Assembly (NCBI RefSeq): GCF_006175985.1
Contig: NZ_SRSH01000021.1
Location: forward strand, 27,697-91,696
Direction of reading: 5' to 3'
Source of the DNA: Methylotetracoccus oryzae
Lineage (GTDB): Bacteria; Pseudomonadota; Gammaproteobacteria; Methylococcales; Methylococcaceae
Length of the DNA stretch: 64,000 nt
In this document: positions 47,401 through 55,161 of the stretch, in pieces
Position numbering within the stretch: position 1 is the first letter of the stretch
Layout: every line of letters begins with the position of its first letter
Program-made: the position numbers and the translations under genes
The notes under the pieces: model-generated
The model's input: the letters and a program-made list of their open reading frames with translations, nothing else
Databases searched by the model: none
What the model was told of the DNA's origin: nothing

Positions 47401-47497
47401 GGCCATCGTCGGCAGCGATGAATCGTGGTTGGCGCGCCTCGACAACGACGCGTTCAAGCAGCTCATCGCACTCAACCGCGCCACCATCATCGACTAG
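44408..47497 (+). CDS. SNF2/RapA-family DEAD/DEAH helicase
   Basis: About 1029 residues. The first 470 residues are a SNF2-associated region, with an [20 protein letters not shown] block near 440. The helicase core follows: Walker A DDMGLGKT (about 575-585), [31 protein letters not shown], and the C-terminal helicase motifs [11 protein letters not shown] and [20 protein letters not shown]. SNF2 ATPases remodel protein-DNA contacts; this group's role is unknown. GTG 44408 starts [11 protein letters not shown]; no strong ribosome-binding site is seen, and TTG 44384 is possible. It overlaps no gene; a SWIM protein starts 2 bp after its stop. Confidence 0.9.
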   Translation: [1029 protein letters not shown]

Positions 47498-47499
47498 CC

Positions 47500-48336
47500 A
47501 TGCCATCCATACGCTCCTGGTGGGGCCAGCGCTTCATCGCGGCCCTCGAAGCCTTCACCGATCCCGCGCGGCTCGCCCGTGGCCGTAGCTACGCCAACAA
47601 CGACCGCGTGAAGAGCTGGAAGCTGGACAAGGGCGGCGTGAGAGCCAGGATTCGCGGGAGTGTGAATCCCTATTACGGGGTCTACAAGGAGCCGACCTAC
47701 GACACCCGCATCGCGCTCCAGCCGATCTCCGCGGGAGACTGGCAGCTACTGATCCGCGACCTGGGCAGCCGGGCCGCCTTCGTCTCCCGGCTGCTGCTGA
47801 ACGAAGTGCCGGACACGATCGAAAAGCCCTTCGAGGCGCTGGACCTGCACTTGTTGCCCCATCGCGCCAAGGACCTGAAGACGCAGTGCTCCTGCCCCGA
47901 TTACTACAACCCGTGCAAACACGTGGCGGGCCTGTGCTATGTCGTGGCGGCTCAGCTGGACCGCGATCCTTTCCTGTTGTTCGAACTGCGGGGCCTGCCG
48001 CGCGAGGATCTGTTCCGGCAGCTGCGGGAAACACCCCTCGGCAAGGCGCTGGTGCAGCATCTGGAGCAACAGGGCGAGGCGCCCGTGAGAACGGTCGGCA
48101 GTTATTTCACCGAGCCCCAGCCCCTTAGCCCGTCCGACGAGACCGATCCGGCACAGTTCTGGCAGGCCCGAAAACGGCTGCCCGACACGCTGGATCCGGT
48201 GACCCCGGCGGCTGTACCCGCCTTGCTGGTCAAGAAGGGCGGCGCCTTCCCGGAGTTCTGGGCCAAGGACACGCCGTTCCCTGCGGTGATGGAGGGCGTG
48301 TATGAAGCCGTCCGAAAGCGCGTCAGGGAGTGGTAG
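47500..48336 (+). CDS. SWIM zinc-finger protein partnered with SNF2 helicase
   Basis: A 278-residue protein with the SWIM finger CSCPDYYNPCKH (CxCxnCxH) at about residue 129. The N-terminus reads WWGQRFIAALEAFTDPARLA, the usual opening of bacterial SWIM proteins encoded next to SNF2 helicases. The finger should bind DNA or protein, and the tight spacing (2 bp) to the helicase indicates a shared complex. ATG 47500 lies just after the helicase stop. Confidence 0.9.
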   Translation: MPSIRSWWGQRFIAALEAFTDPARLARGRSYANNDRVKSWKLDKGGVRARIRGSVNPYYGVYKEPTYDTRIALQPISAGDWQLLIRDLGSRAAFVSRLLLNEVPDTIEKPFEALDLHLLPHRAKDLKTQCSCPDYYNPCKHVAGLCYVVAAQLDRDPFLLFELRGLPREDLFRQLRETPLGKALVQHLEQQGEAPVRTVGSYFTEPQPLSPSDETDPAQFWQARKRLPDTLDPVTPAAVPALLVKKGGAFPEFWAKDTPFPAVMEGVYEAVRKRVREW

Positions 48337-48565
48337 GACGGGCGTGGACGGCGCGGTGGCCGGTGGAGGCCCTCACGCGTGAGTGGCCAAGGGATCGGGT
48401 CCGGAGGCCGGGCAGGGCTCGGACGATCCGAACATGCGCTCGTGGTGTCCGGCAATGCCAGATGGCGAGGAGAGGGGAGATCGTAGCCGCTGCCGACGGT
48501 CGGCTCAGGAGATTCATGCCGGCTTATTGCAGAAAATCCGGTCGCCCGCGACCAGTTTGCGGGAG

Positions 48566-48615
48566 GGCTGCTTTTTGGCCTTATGTCGAGCGCGCCATAA
48601 GGCCGAAAAGCAGCC
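48566..48615. repeat. 20-bp-stem hairpin and IS-end-like repeat
   Basis: GGCTGCTTTTTGGCCTTATG (48566-48585) pairs with CATAAGGCCGAAAAGCAGCC (48596-48615) with one mismatch and a 10-nt loop. The right arm continues (CTCAGCATGAGAAGTTG) into a 42-bp block that recurs at 55083-55124, next to the IS66 remnant, with about four differences. This suggests an IS end or MITE-like remnant. Confidence 0.6.
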
Positions 48616-48868
48616 GGGCACGGCGCTCAGCATGAGAAGTTGAATGGCGGATCTGGCCGTCTTTTGCCAGTCCGCGCGTTGGGTTGGACGGCGCACTGAC
48701 CCTGGAAGCCGCCAGTTGGCCCATTTACGGTCGAACGGCAGGAACTTCTTTAAACCGCGTGGTTACCCCAGCCTTCCTGGCAAGCGATGCGCCTTCGGGC
48801 GAGTACCTGAAGCCAGCAATTCGCCGATCCAGCCGCCCTTTCCGATCGGCTTCGTTGGCCAAGCCCTT

Positions 48869-48908
48869 TATCCATGCGCCATCGCGTCTATCCATGCGCC
48901 ATCGCGTC
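48869..48908 (+). repeat. 20-bp tandem duplication
   Basis: TATCCATGCGCCATCGCGTC occurs twice head-to-tail (48869-48888, 48889-48908). It is in the gene-free segment and has no visible function. Confidence 0.85.
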
Positions 48909-49000
48909 GATGGTTGAACAACACCACCCTGCTTGAAAATCTTCAGAAGCGACGTATCAACAATCGCTGCGCCAAGTGCCGGGCCACGCAGGTGCACTGG

Positions 49001-49366
49001 CTACGTTGCGGTTAACCATTGTGTCGCTTCGGTAATTTCCTTATTGGAGAAGACCTTCACCGGACATGGCATGGATAACGCGAACAGCCGTGCCGCGCCC
49101 GCGACCCATTCATTATCCGTGACGACGGCCGCCTTCTCCCATGCGCTCCAGTGGGTCAAGCCCACTTTCATGTCATCCCACATGGCGCCAACGGTAAACC
49201 CGGTGAACCCGGGCGCAAGCTGATAAAGGATGCGCACCCGCCCGTGCGCAGCGAGCGCCTCCTCAATGGCGGGTATAAGGACGGTTTCGTAGTCGCTCCC
49301 GGTCACCTGACCCGAAGCGATGACCCCAACCACATGGCCGGGAAGATTTGGTATGCGTTCGATCAT
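49001..49366 (-). CDS. SpoIIAA-like/STAS-domain protein
   Basis: A 121-residue protein starting at ATG 49366 after an AGGTGA site. It reads MIERIPNLPGHVVGVIASGQ and ends with FSNKEITEATQWL, the pattern of the DUF3478 STAS/SpoIIAA-like family. The WDDMKVGLTHWSAWEKAAVV segment is conserved. STAS-like folds usually mediate protein interactions; function unknown. It stands alone between the SNF2/SWIM operon and the IS110 element, and looks intact. Confidence 0.85.
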   Translation of the reverse strand: MIERIPNLPGHVVGVIASGQVTGSDYETVLIPAIEEALAAHGRVRILYQLAPGFTGFTVGAMWDDMKVGLTHWSAWEKAAVVTDNEWVAGAARLFALSMPCPVKVFSNKEITEATQWLTAT

Positions 49367-49514
49367 GGTTGTCACCTGCTGAAGAAATCCGTTGTGACAC
49401 GGAAACACGGCACAACATTACCGACTCTGTCGGCTTCCCCATCCCAAACGGCAAGTGGACTCATCGGATTCAACAATCGTGGCAAGTTTGGCGCTTCAGG
49501 GGGGCGGATCGCAA

Positions 49515-49683
49515 GTCAGGAACGAGGCCGGGTCACGTCTTTTATGTTCGCTTGACGACACAAACCAGTGCAGTGGCCAAGAGTTGGTTGGCGGAGCCGG
49601 AGGAATAGCGCCGGCTGCCAGGCCTGAAGACACTTTCGCTGGCCCAGTGGCGACTGCGCAGGCAGTCGCTGGTGGCTTACTCA
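49515..49683 (+). repeat. Dispersed repeat, copy A
   Basis: This block shares about four in five bases by eye with 61386-61546, in the same orientation. The best-matching stretch includes GCGGAGCCGGAGGAAT and TGCCTGAAGACA-like segments. Identity of the element is unknown; it flanks the region holding the IS110 element, the UbiA/terpene-cyclase pair and the RTX gene. Confidence 0.65.
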
Positions 49684-49847
49684 TGTTGACGTAAGCGGAT
49701 CGATCGAGACACGGACTGCGTGCGCGGATCACGGGACTTTCGGGATGAGGTTCAGGAACTGTTGCGCCACTGCGCCGAGTACTTTCCCCAGGGCCGGCCA
49801 AAGAAGGCGAAGTATTGCACTAAGAAGTAACCTGATAATCCTCTAGC

Positions 49848-49904
49848 CAGCCTCCTCTGGGCAGTGGTAACACTGGCCGGGGCAATGAGAGAACGAGGAG
49901 GCTG
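49848..49904 (+). promoter_or_regulatory. Nested hairpin that sequesters the IS110 transposase ribosome-binding site
   Basis: CAGCCTCCTC (49848-49857) is the exact complement of GAGGAGGCTG (49895-49904), and inside lies CAGTG-GTAA-CACTG (49862-49875). The right arm contains the GAGGAG ribosome-binding site for the ATG at 49907, so folding would hide it. The stem may instead be part of a bridge-RNA-type structure at the IS left end. Confidence 0.5.
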
Positions 49905-49906
49905 TC

Positions 49907-50914
49907 ATGGCACTTTACTGTGGTATCGATCTGCATTCCAACAACCACGTGGTGGTGGTGATCGATGACGAGGATCGCCGCATTTTGGAGCGGCGTTTGG
50001 GGAATGAGCTAACGCTGACGTTGCAGGCACTGGAGCCGTTTCGGTCGGAACTGGTGGGAGTGGCGGTGGAATCGACTTTCAACTGGTATTGGCTGGTGGA
50101 CGGTTTGCAGGCAGCGGGTTACCCGATGCGCTTGGTGAACACGACGGCAGTGCAGCAGTACGCCGGGTTGAAGTACACGGACGACCGGTACGACGCCTAC
50201 TGGCTGGCGCATTTGATGCGGCTGGGCATCTTGCCAACGGGGTACATCTACCCGAAGGAGCAGCGCGGCATCCGGGATTTGCTACGGCGCCGGATGCAGT
50301 TGATGCAGGCGGCGAGCACGCAGCTGATCAGCGTGCAGAGCCAGATCTGGCGGGAGACGGGCGAGCGGATCGCCACACGTCGGCTCAAGCAAGCGGACTT
50401 CGTGGTGGACCTGCCGGGCGCCGCCCAGCAGCTGTCGGCGCAGAGCGCGCTCCTCGTCTATCGGGCCATTCACGCCCAACAGACGGTGCTGGAACAGGTG
50501 TTGTTGCAGGTGGTCGGACCGCAACCGAACTATCAGCTCTTGACCACGATTCCGGGTGTCGGCGCCATTCTGGGCATGACCATTGCGCTGGAGACCGGCG
50601 ATATCCGTCGCTTCCCCGGTGTGGGTCACTACGCCTCCTATTGCCGCTGCGTGCGGAGCGAGAAAGTCAGCAACGGCAAGAAGAAAGGCGAAGGCAACGC
50701 CAAAAGTGGTAACAAGTATCTGTCCTGGGCGTTTGCCGAAGCCGCCCATTTCGCGGTCCGTTACCAGCCTTTGGCCAAACGTTTTTTTGACCGCAAGCAG
50801 CGCAAGACCAATGGCATCGTGGCCATCCGGTCGGTGGCCCACAAGCTGGCCCGGGCGGCCTACTACATGCTGCGGGACCAGGTGCCGTTCGATGCGCACC
50901 AGCTGTTTGCCTGA
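49907..50914 (+). mobile_element. IS110-family transposase (DEDD), intact
   Basis: A 335-residue transposase with the RuvC-like N-terminal domain: CGIDLH with Asp8, VESTFNWYW with Glu55, and TDDRYDAYW with Asp92/93/96. The C-terminal part has TIPGVGAILGM (helix-hairpin-helix) and SGNKYLSWAF, whose Ser matches the family's catalytic serine. IS110 elements use a structured bridge RNA from non-coding ends to choose donor and target. Both flanks here fold (see findings). IR-less ends are normal in this family, so boundaries cannot be read directly. The frame is complete, so the element may be active. Confidence 0.94.
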
Positions 50915-50922
50915 GTGGGGCG

Positions 50923-50982
50923 ACCGTGGCGAGCCCGTAAAAGGGGTTGGCGCAACCATCGTGTCTGATTGGACGCCACGGT
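50923..50982 (+). ncRNA. Candidate structured RNA downstream of IS110 transposase
   Basis: ACCGTGGC (50923-50930) and GCCACGGT (50975-50982) form an 8-bp perfect stem, enclosing GGTTG-GCG-CAACC (50945-50957), a perfect 5-bp hairpin. It starts 9 bp after the transposase stop codon. IS1111-group elements encode the bridge RNA here; IS110-group elements encode it upstream. This is a structural prediction only. Confidence 0.3.
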
Positions 50983-51585
50983 AGGCCCTTGATGGACATC
51001 ATTCGCCCATGCCGCGAGCCACTTGAGGGTTGGACTGTCGAAGGGCAGAACCACGTGATCTGTGAAAACCCATTGGACACGGCATGGAACCAAGGTTTTT
51101 CTGGGGCGCTTGGCGCCAGGGGCAGACGGTGAGGCTACTCACCGCCGCGCCTTGATCCAGATGGGTGACCGGTGCGGATGATTCATCCGACGCCTACGCA
51201 CTGAAATATCGGGCGCGAAGCGGATGTCAGTCAGGGCTGTGTGGGTTGAAACGCTAAAAATGCTGATTTTATCGGCAGGGTATAGCTTCGGCTGTTGTTT
51301 CCGGCTGGCTAATGGGCGACCCCATTTCTTTCCGGTCCTGTCGAAGCTGGTCGCGACCTTGATCCCAGGCGCCGCCGACGGAAACCGTGCGTGGTGACCG
51401 GACGCCGTCGAGCGCGGGTGTCCCGTTCGCCTCGCGTCGATGCAGGTCAACAATAGCGAAGGCGGCACACCTCACGTCGGCTGGACCCTCGCAAAAGCCG
51501 CACGAGAGCGCCTGCCGGCGCGGTACCCGAGAAACGGGTCTATGCCCAGCACGTTCCACGCTTTATCACGGGGCTGAGGCGTGCG

Positions 51586-51926
51586 GACAGATGGCACCAC
51601 GCCCCTCGGGTCAGATCGTCGGGTACTCCGATGAAGGCGTCGGGTTGCAGGTTGTCGCCGTTACGATAGACGGTTCAACTGTGCGTCCCGACGGAGGTGT
51701 TTTCCACATGACTACTCTTTCGGAGTATCTCTCGCGCCGCTGGGTTGCCGCCAGCGCCATTCGAACGAGGTGCTGCGCGAAGGGTGGGTCACGCTGGATC
51801 GATCACTGCCGATTGAATTGGCACCGGGGAGCATCCCGGTTCGGCCTCGGACGCACGTCCGGTCAACTCTCGTCAATTACAATAGCGTGACTTACAACCC
51901 TCTTACTTGCATTCCATCGGGCTCGA
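51586..51926 (+). pseudogene. Frame-broken remnant of a small protein
   Basis: The frame reading QVVAVTIDGSTVRPDGGVFH is followed, after a shift near 51709, by another frame that reads HSNEVLREGWVTLDRSLPIE and LAPGSIPVRPRTHVRSTLVN. Together they look like one small protein of about 100 residues broken by a frameshift, since the wording resembles short conserved proteins with a DGG-x-YHIT segment that I recall only loosely. No function is assigned. Confidence 0.3.
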
Positions 51927-51927
51927 C

Positions 51928-52302
51928 ATGATCCTCTATAACCTGTTCCGTCATTCCCAGGATTTCGTTCAGGTCAAGAGCGGCGATGCCCTTATGCGGG
52001 AGGGAGACAACGGTGACGAGATGTATGTCCTGATCGACGGCGAGGCGACGATCGAATACCGGGGGATGCACTTTGCCGACATCGGTCCGGGCGATTTCGT
52101 CGGGGAGCTCGCCGTTATCGACCACTCGCCCCGCTTGGCATCCGTCATTGCGAGGACCAACTGTAGATTCGTCCCGGTCAGTCGCAAACGTTTCGAATTC
52201 CTTGTGGCCGAAACTCCCCATTTTGCCCACGAGATCATGCGTGTCCTGGCCCAGCGGCTGCGGCGGACCGATGAATTGCATGCTGCTGGCGCCAACCGGT
52301 AA
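51928..52302 (+). CDS. Stand-alone cyclic nucleotide-binding domain protein
   Basis: A 124-residue cNMP-binding (CRP-like) beta-roll without any DNA-binding domain. The phosphate-binding cassette reads GDFVGELAVIDHSPRLASV, with the typical Glu and Arg. It could be a regulatory subunit binding cAMP or cGMP, or a decayed regulator, but the frame is complete. ATG 51928 fits the domain boundary. It is transcribed away from the terpene-cyclase operon and has no obvious partner. Confidence 0.82.
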   Translation: MILYNLFRHSQDFVQVKSGDALMREGDNGDEMYVLIDGEATIEYRGMHFADIGPGDFVGELAVIDHSPRLASVIARTNCRFVPVSRKRFEFLVAETPHFAHEIMRVLAQRLRRTDELHAAGANR

Positions 52303-52722
52303 CCGGAATCGGCCACCTGCTGGTCGTACCCCTGTTGGAACGCACATTCACTGGAGGCTGGTGAAGCGGGCCGTGAAGCAGAAGGTCATCACGCCGATCG
52401 ACGCGCCGGAGGCGTTTTGGGTGGAAGCGATACAGGCGCCGGACGCCGAAACGGAGACGCCGGCACAAAGAGCGCTCGGGGGTCGCCTCAGTGCCGGCGG
52501 TCGCTTCCCCCCGATCGATAGCCACTGTCCGGCGCGCTCGCCCGATTATGCGAGACTCAGCGGCAGCCTAACGAACGTGAGCGATCGCACCGTTCGCGAC
52601 CGCGAATGTGACGGCCGCAGTGCGGTTGTAGCAACGATCCGCATAATGCTGGCTACACCGGGGTCATCGTACCCAATGACCCGGATACGACAATCGAAGG
52701 TCTGTTGGGCGATCATTGGCGC
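52303..52722. other. Gene-free gap between cNMP gene and membrane cyclase gene
   Basis: 420 bp between convergent genes. Neither strand holds a convincing gene and no clear terminator hairpin is seen. Confidence 0.35.
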
Positions 52723-53373
52723 CTAGACCCGCCGCCATGGGTTGATTCCCTCCAGGCGGCACTGCCGCAACAGCAGGGTGAGATAGATCAAGTCGAACAC
52801 GATGAACGCCACGTAAATGAACACCAGCAGGACCGAATCTGGTGCCTGGAGGTACTGTGCCGGAATCAACGCGATCGAGCCAAACATCCGTGACAGCAGA
52901 ATGTACACCGATTGGCCTCGGATGCTCTGGCGGCGCGCCAGCAACGCCACGTAGCTGATCGAGATCAGTAACTGGTCACCCCAACCCGAGTAGTTGCCGT
53001 TGACGTCGTGGAACTCGACCGTCATTGCAACCACCCCTACAAAGGCTGTGACGATCCCCAGCACAACGGATGGGAGAAACCAGTTCCTGGGAAACAGGGC
53101 CGGGAATTCGTCCCGGCCGAAGCGGAGGTACTGGTAAACGATCACGAGGTCGATGAAAAACCACGCGATATTCGCGTAGTTCATCGGCGGCACGTCCGGG
53201 AAGACGAAACCGAACGTGAACTCGTAGGCCACGTTGACGCACATCGGCGCGAAGGGCATGCCGTAGCTTCGATCCTTGAAGGCGCGCCGAATGATCAGCA
53301 GGTACGCCATCCCCCACAGCAACAGGGTGGTGGTCCCCGAGATCTGGAAGATTAAGGTTTCTTGCGGATTCAT
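52723..53373 (-). CDS. Transmembrane-type terpene cyclase (Pyr4/PaxB-like family), candidate
   Basis: A 216-residue protein with about seven hydrophobic helices and no signal peptide. Two acidic residues in the positions expected for this family are present: Glu51 in NVAYEFTFGFVFP (the family's N-x-x-W/Y-E on the first loop) and Asp194 in FIVFDLIYLTLL. Between them, WFFIDLVIVYQYLRFGR and SYVALLARRQSIRGQ match the layout of fungal (Pyr4, PaxB) and streptomycete (DmtA1) integral-membrane cyclases, which protonate or cyclise polyprenyl chains on meroterpenoids. The call rests on these motifs, size and helix count. It lies 36 bp after a UbiA prenyltransferase gene. Confidence 0.72.
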   Translation of the reverse strand: MNPQETLIFQISGTTTLLLWGMAYLLIIRRAFKDRSYGMPFAPMCVNVAYEFTFGFVFPDVPPMNYANIAWFFIDLVIVYQYLRFGRDEFPALFPRNWFLPSVVLGIVTAFVGVVAMTVEFHDVNGNYSGWGDQLLISISYVALLARRQSIRGQSVYILLSRMFGSIALIPAQYLQAPDSVLLVFIYVAFIVFDLIYLTLLLRQCRLEGINPWRRV

Positions 53374-53409
53374 GGAAATCGACCGGTTGGCAAGGAAGAG
53401 CGATCTGGT

Positions 53410-54372
53410 TCAGAAGCCAAGATTGAGACCGATAAAGGCCAACGGCAACCACAACATGAAGGCCGCATCCATCGGACCGTCGCCCGGATTCCCGCCCCGA
53501 CGTACCAAAGTGGCCCCTTGAGCGACCACCGCCCCGATATAGAGATGCACGGGCGTCAGCGCAATCAACCAGCTTGGAACCCAGTGCATCATCACCGCAC
53601 CCCAGAGGACCGCAAGTGCCGCCAGATTCACACGATGGAGCCATAACGTGGTCCGCTCCACGCCCAGCATTAGTGGCAATGTCACGACCCCCTCTAACCG
53701 ATCCCTTTCGAGATCTTTGAAATCGCAGAAGATCGTGTTGACGAGGTCGGACAGGAATACGTACGCGACAAAGAATCCGGTGACTCGCGGCTCAATCGCT
53801 GCCATGAAACCAGCGGCGTAGACGACCAGTAGGGCCCAGAAGAACGCTGTGTAGAAGGCCTTGATCCCGGGAATGTCCTTCAATCGCCGGTACGGCACGA
53901 AGCGCCCCGCCAAAGCTCCGAACAGCGGCGTGCCGTACAACGCGACCGCGACTGGAAAACAGAGCAGCAGCAAGGCCGACGCGAGTCCGGAGTAGGCATA
54001 GGAAATCGCCAGCGCACCAATGAAGGCCGCCTGACCCAGGGCGGAAAACAGTGCGCGATTCGATAGGGCCTTGGTGCGATCCGATTCATGTTCCGGAGCC
54101 AGTTCGCCGACATCGGCCAAATGATCGATCAGATAGCTCGAATAGACACACAGGAAGGTCGCAACCGCGAGGGGCCACGCGAGCGCACCCGTAAGCGCCA
54201 GCGCCACGACACCGGTTATGCTGGCTGCCCCGATCGGCAACACGAGTCCGAAGCGAGCCACCCTGTCGATCACTGTCGCCAGCCGACGCCATGCTGCCTG
54301 CATGATGTCGCGAACGTCCCGCGTGATCGGCAAAGAAAGCGGTAGAGTCAGGGCAGTTGGCTTCGCGATCAT
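53410..54372 (-). CDS. UbiA-family prenyltransferase
   Basis: A 320-residue enzyme with about nine helices. The first Asp motif is altered: YLIDHLADVGELAPEHESD lacks the canonical Asn but keeps two Asp pairs. The second is canonical, CDFKDLERDRLEG (D-x2-D-x3-D). The family transfers prenyl chains to aromatic or other acceptors. It differs from UbiA and CyoE in size and motif and is followed by the membrane cyclase gene with a 36-bp gap, so they are very likely cotranscribed. A GAGGG ribosome-binding site lies about 9 nt upstream of ATG 54372. Confidence 0.88.
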   Translation of the reverse strand: MIAKPTALTLPLSLPITRDVRDIMQAAWRRLATVIDRVARFGLVLPIGAASITGVVALALTGALAWPLAVATFLCVYSSYLIDHLADVGELAPEHESDRTKALSNRALFSALGQAAFIGALAISYAYSGLASALLLLCFPVAVALYGTPLFGALAGRFVPYRRLKDIPGIKAFYTAFFWALLVVYAAGFMAAIEPRVTGFFVAYVFLSDLVNTIFCDFKDLERDRLEGVVTLPLMLGVERTTLWLHRVNLAALAVLWGAVMMHWVPSWLIALTPVHLYIGAVVAQGATLVRRGGNPGDGPMDAAFMLWLPLAFIGLNLGF

Positions 54373-55161
54373 GATGGAGGACCCTCGGTGTCGGATGGAA
54401 GTGACGTTTACTCGGCTACCTGCCGGACGTTCCCGGCGTGTGGTGCATACGATAGGGTTCCTTGTGCAGCGAGTAACGGAATTACTTCATGCCCGGTTTG
54501 GTAATTTTTCACACTTCTAACTCCCGCCCAACAAGCACCTGCTCCAATGCGAGCCTCTGAACCCCGTATGTTTCCTGGATCAGCCCTTTTTTCAGGCCGT
54601 TGCCCAACAGATAGGCGAGGCAAGTTGGCTAGCGATCAGCCCAAAGGAGGCGAGTCCGGCGACGAGCCCTCAACCGGCACTCGCTGGAAACCTTGCCAGC
54701 CGTGCGGCGCAGAGCGCGAGCGAAAAACCTAGAGACGATTCTGCAGTTGCAAAGTGGCGAACCAGAAGAGGATCAAACCGGCGAAGAGAGGCATGGTCCT
54801 GACCGAACTCGAGCCTGATCCGGAAAGAGGCCGTTCGATAGGAGTTGGCGGGGCGTCATGAACGTGCGCCGGGCCCGACGACTTGCGGTCCAGTTTGCGA
54901 TACACAATGACCGCTTCAGTCTGAGCCGAGCCATCCGATGTCATTCCTGTCGACCGACCGCTTTGGGTCGGAAGTACACCGTCGCCAGATCACACAACTG
55001 CCGTTCTGCTCCCCCGACGCCCGTACGGCAGCAATGCACCACATTGCCGACTCACACGGACCGGAAGTCGAACGCCAGAACTGGCCGAAAAGCAGCCGCT
55101 CACGGGGCTCAGCTTGAGAAGTTGGCAAGCACTCCAAAAACCCCAGGCTCTGCGGTGCGGA
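54373..55161. other. Gene-free region with IS-end-like repeat
   Basis: 790 bp. It contains the second copy of the 42-bp IS-end-like block (55083-55124; first at 48601-48643). A 71-codon minus-strand frame (54729-54944) ends with a hydrophobic segment, PLFAGLILFWFATLQLQNRL, and could be a tiny membrane protein, but its start has no spaced ribosome-binding site, so it is not called. Confidence 0.4.
55083..55124. repeat. IS-end-like repeat, second copy
   Basis: GGCCGAAAAGCAGCCG followed by CTCAGCTTGAGAAGTTG repeats the block at 48601-48643. It lies 38 bp from the stop of the IS66 fragment and may be that element's terminal region. Confidence 0.55.

Larger units (their letters stand above)
48337..49000. 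other. Gene-free segment with hairpin and tandem repeat
   Basis: 664 bp without a credible gene. It holds a large hairpin (48566-48615), a block at 48601-48643 resembling 55083-55124 beside the IS66 relic, and a 20-bp tandem repeat (48869-48908). It is probably the decayed left part of the mobile-element-rich region. Confidence 0.45.
49367..49906. other. Gene-free region upstream of the IS110 transposase, with dispersed repeat
   Basis: 540 bp. It contains copy A of the dispersed repeat (about 49515-49683) and a degenerate C-terminal reading frame at 49686-49829 (ends with GRPKKAKYCTKK) of unknown origin. It also holds the nested hairpin at 49848-49904 directly before the transposase start. 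Confidence 0.4.
50915..51927. other. Gene-free region after the IS110 transposase
   Basis: About 1 kb. The first part holds the structured element at 50923-50982 and a perfect hairpin CGGTGAG-GCTA-CTCACCG at 51127-51144. The second part, about 51600-51920, contains a frame-broken remnant (separate entry). The middle has no convincing gene. Confidence 0.4.

Noticed and set aside
45143..47506. 787-codon minus-strand frame over the SNF2 helicase
   Set aside because: Antisense of a clear helicase; composition typical of reversed GC-rich code.
48644..49015. Open frame of 123 codons in the gap after the SWIM gene
   Set aside because: No ribosome-binding site or recognisable product; includes the tandem repeat and overlaps the end of the STAS gene.
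54729..54944. 71-codon membrane-like ORF
   Set aside because: Hydrophobic end is suggestive, but the ATG has no properly spaced ribosome-binding site and sits among IS debris; mentioned in the gap entry only.
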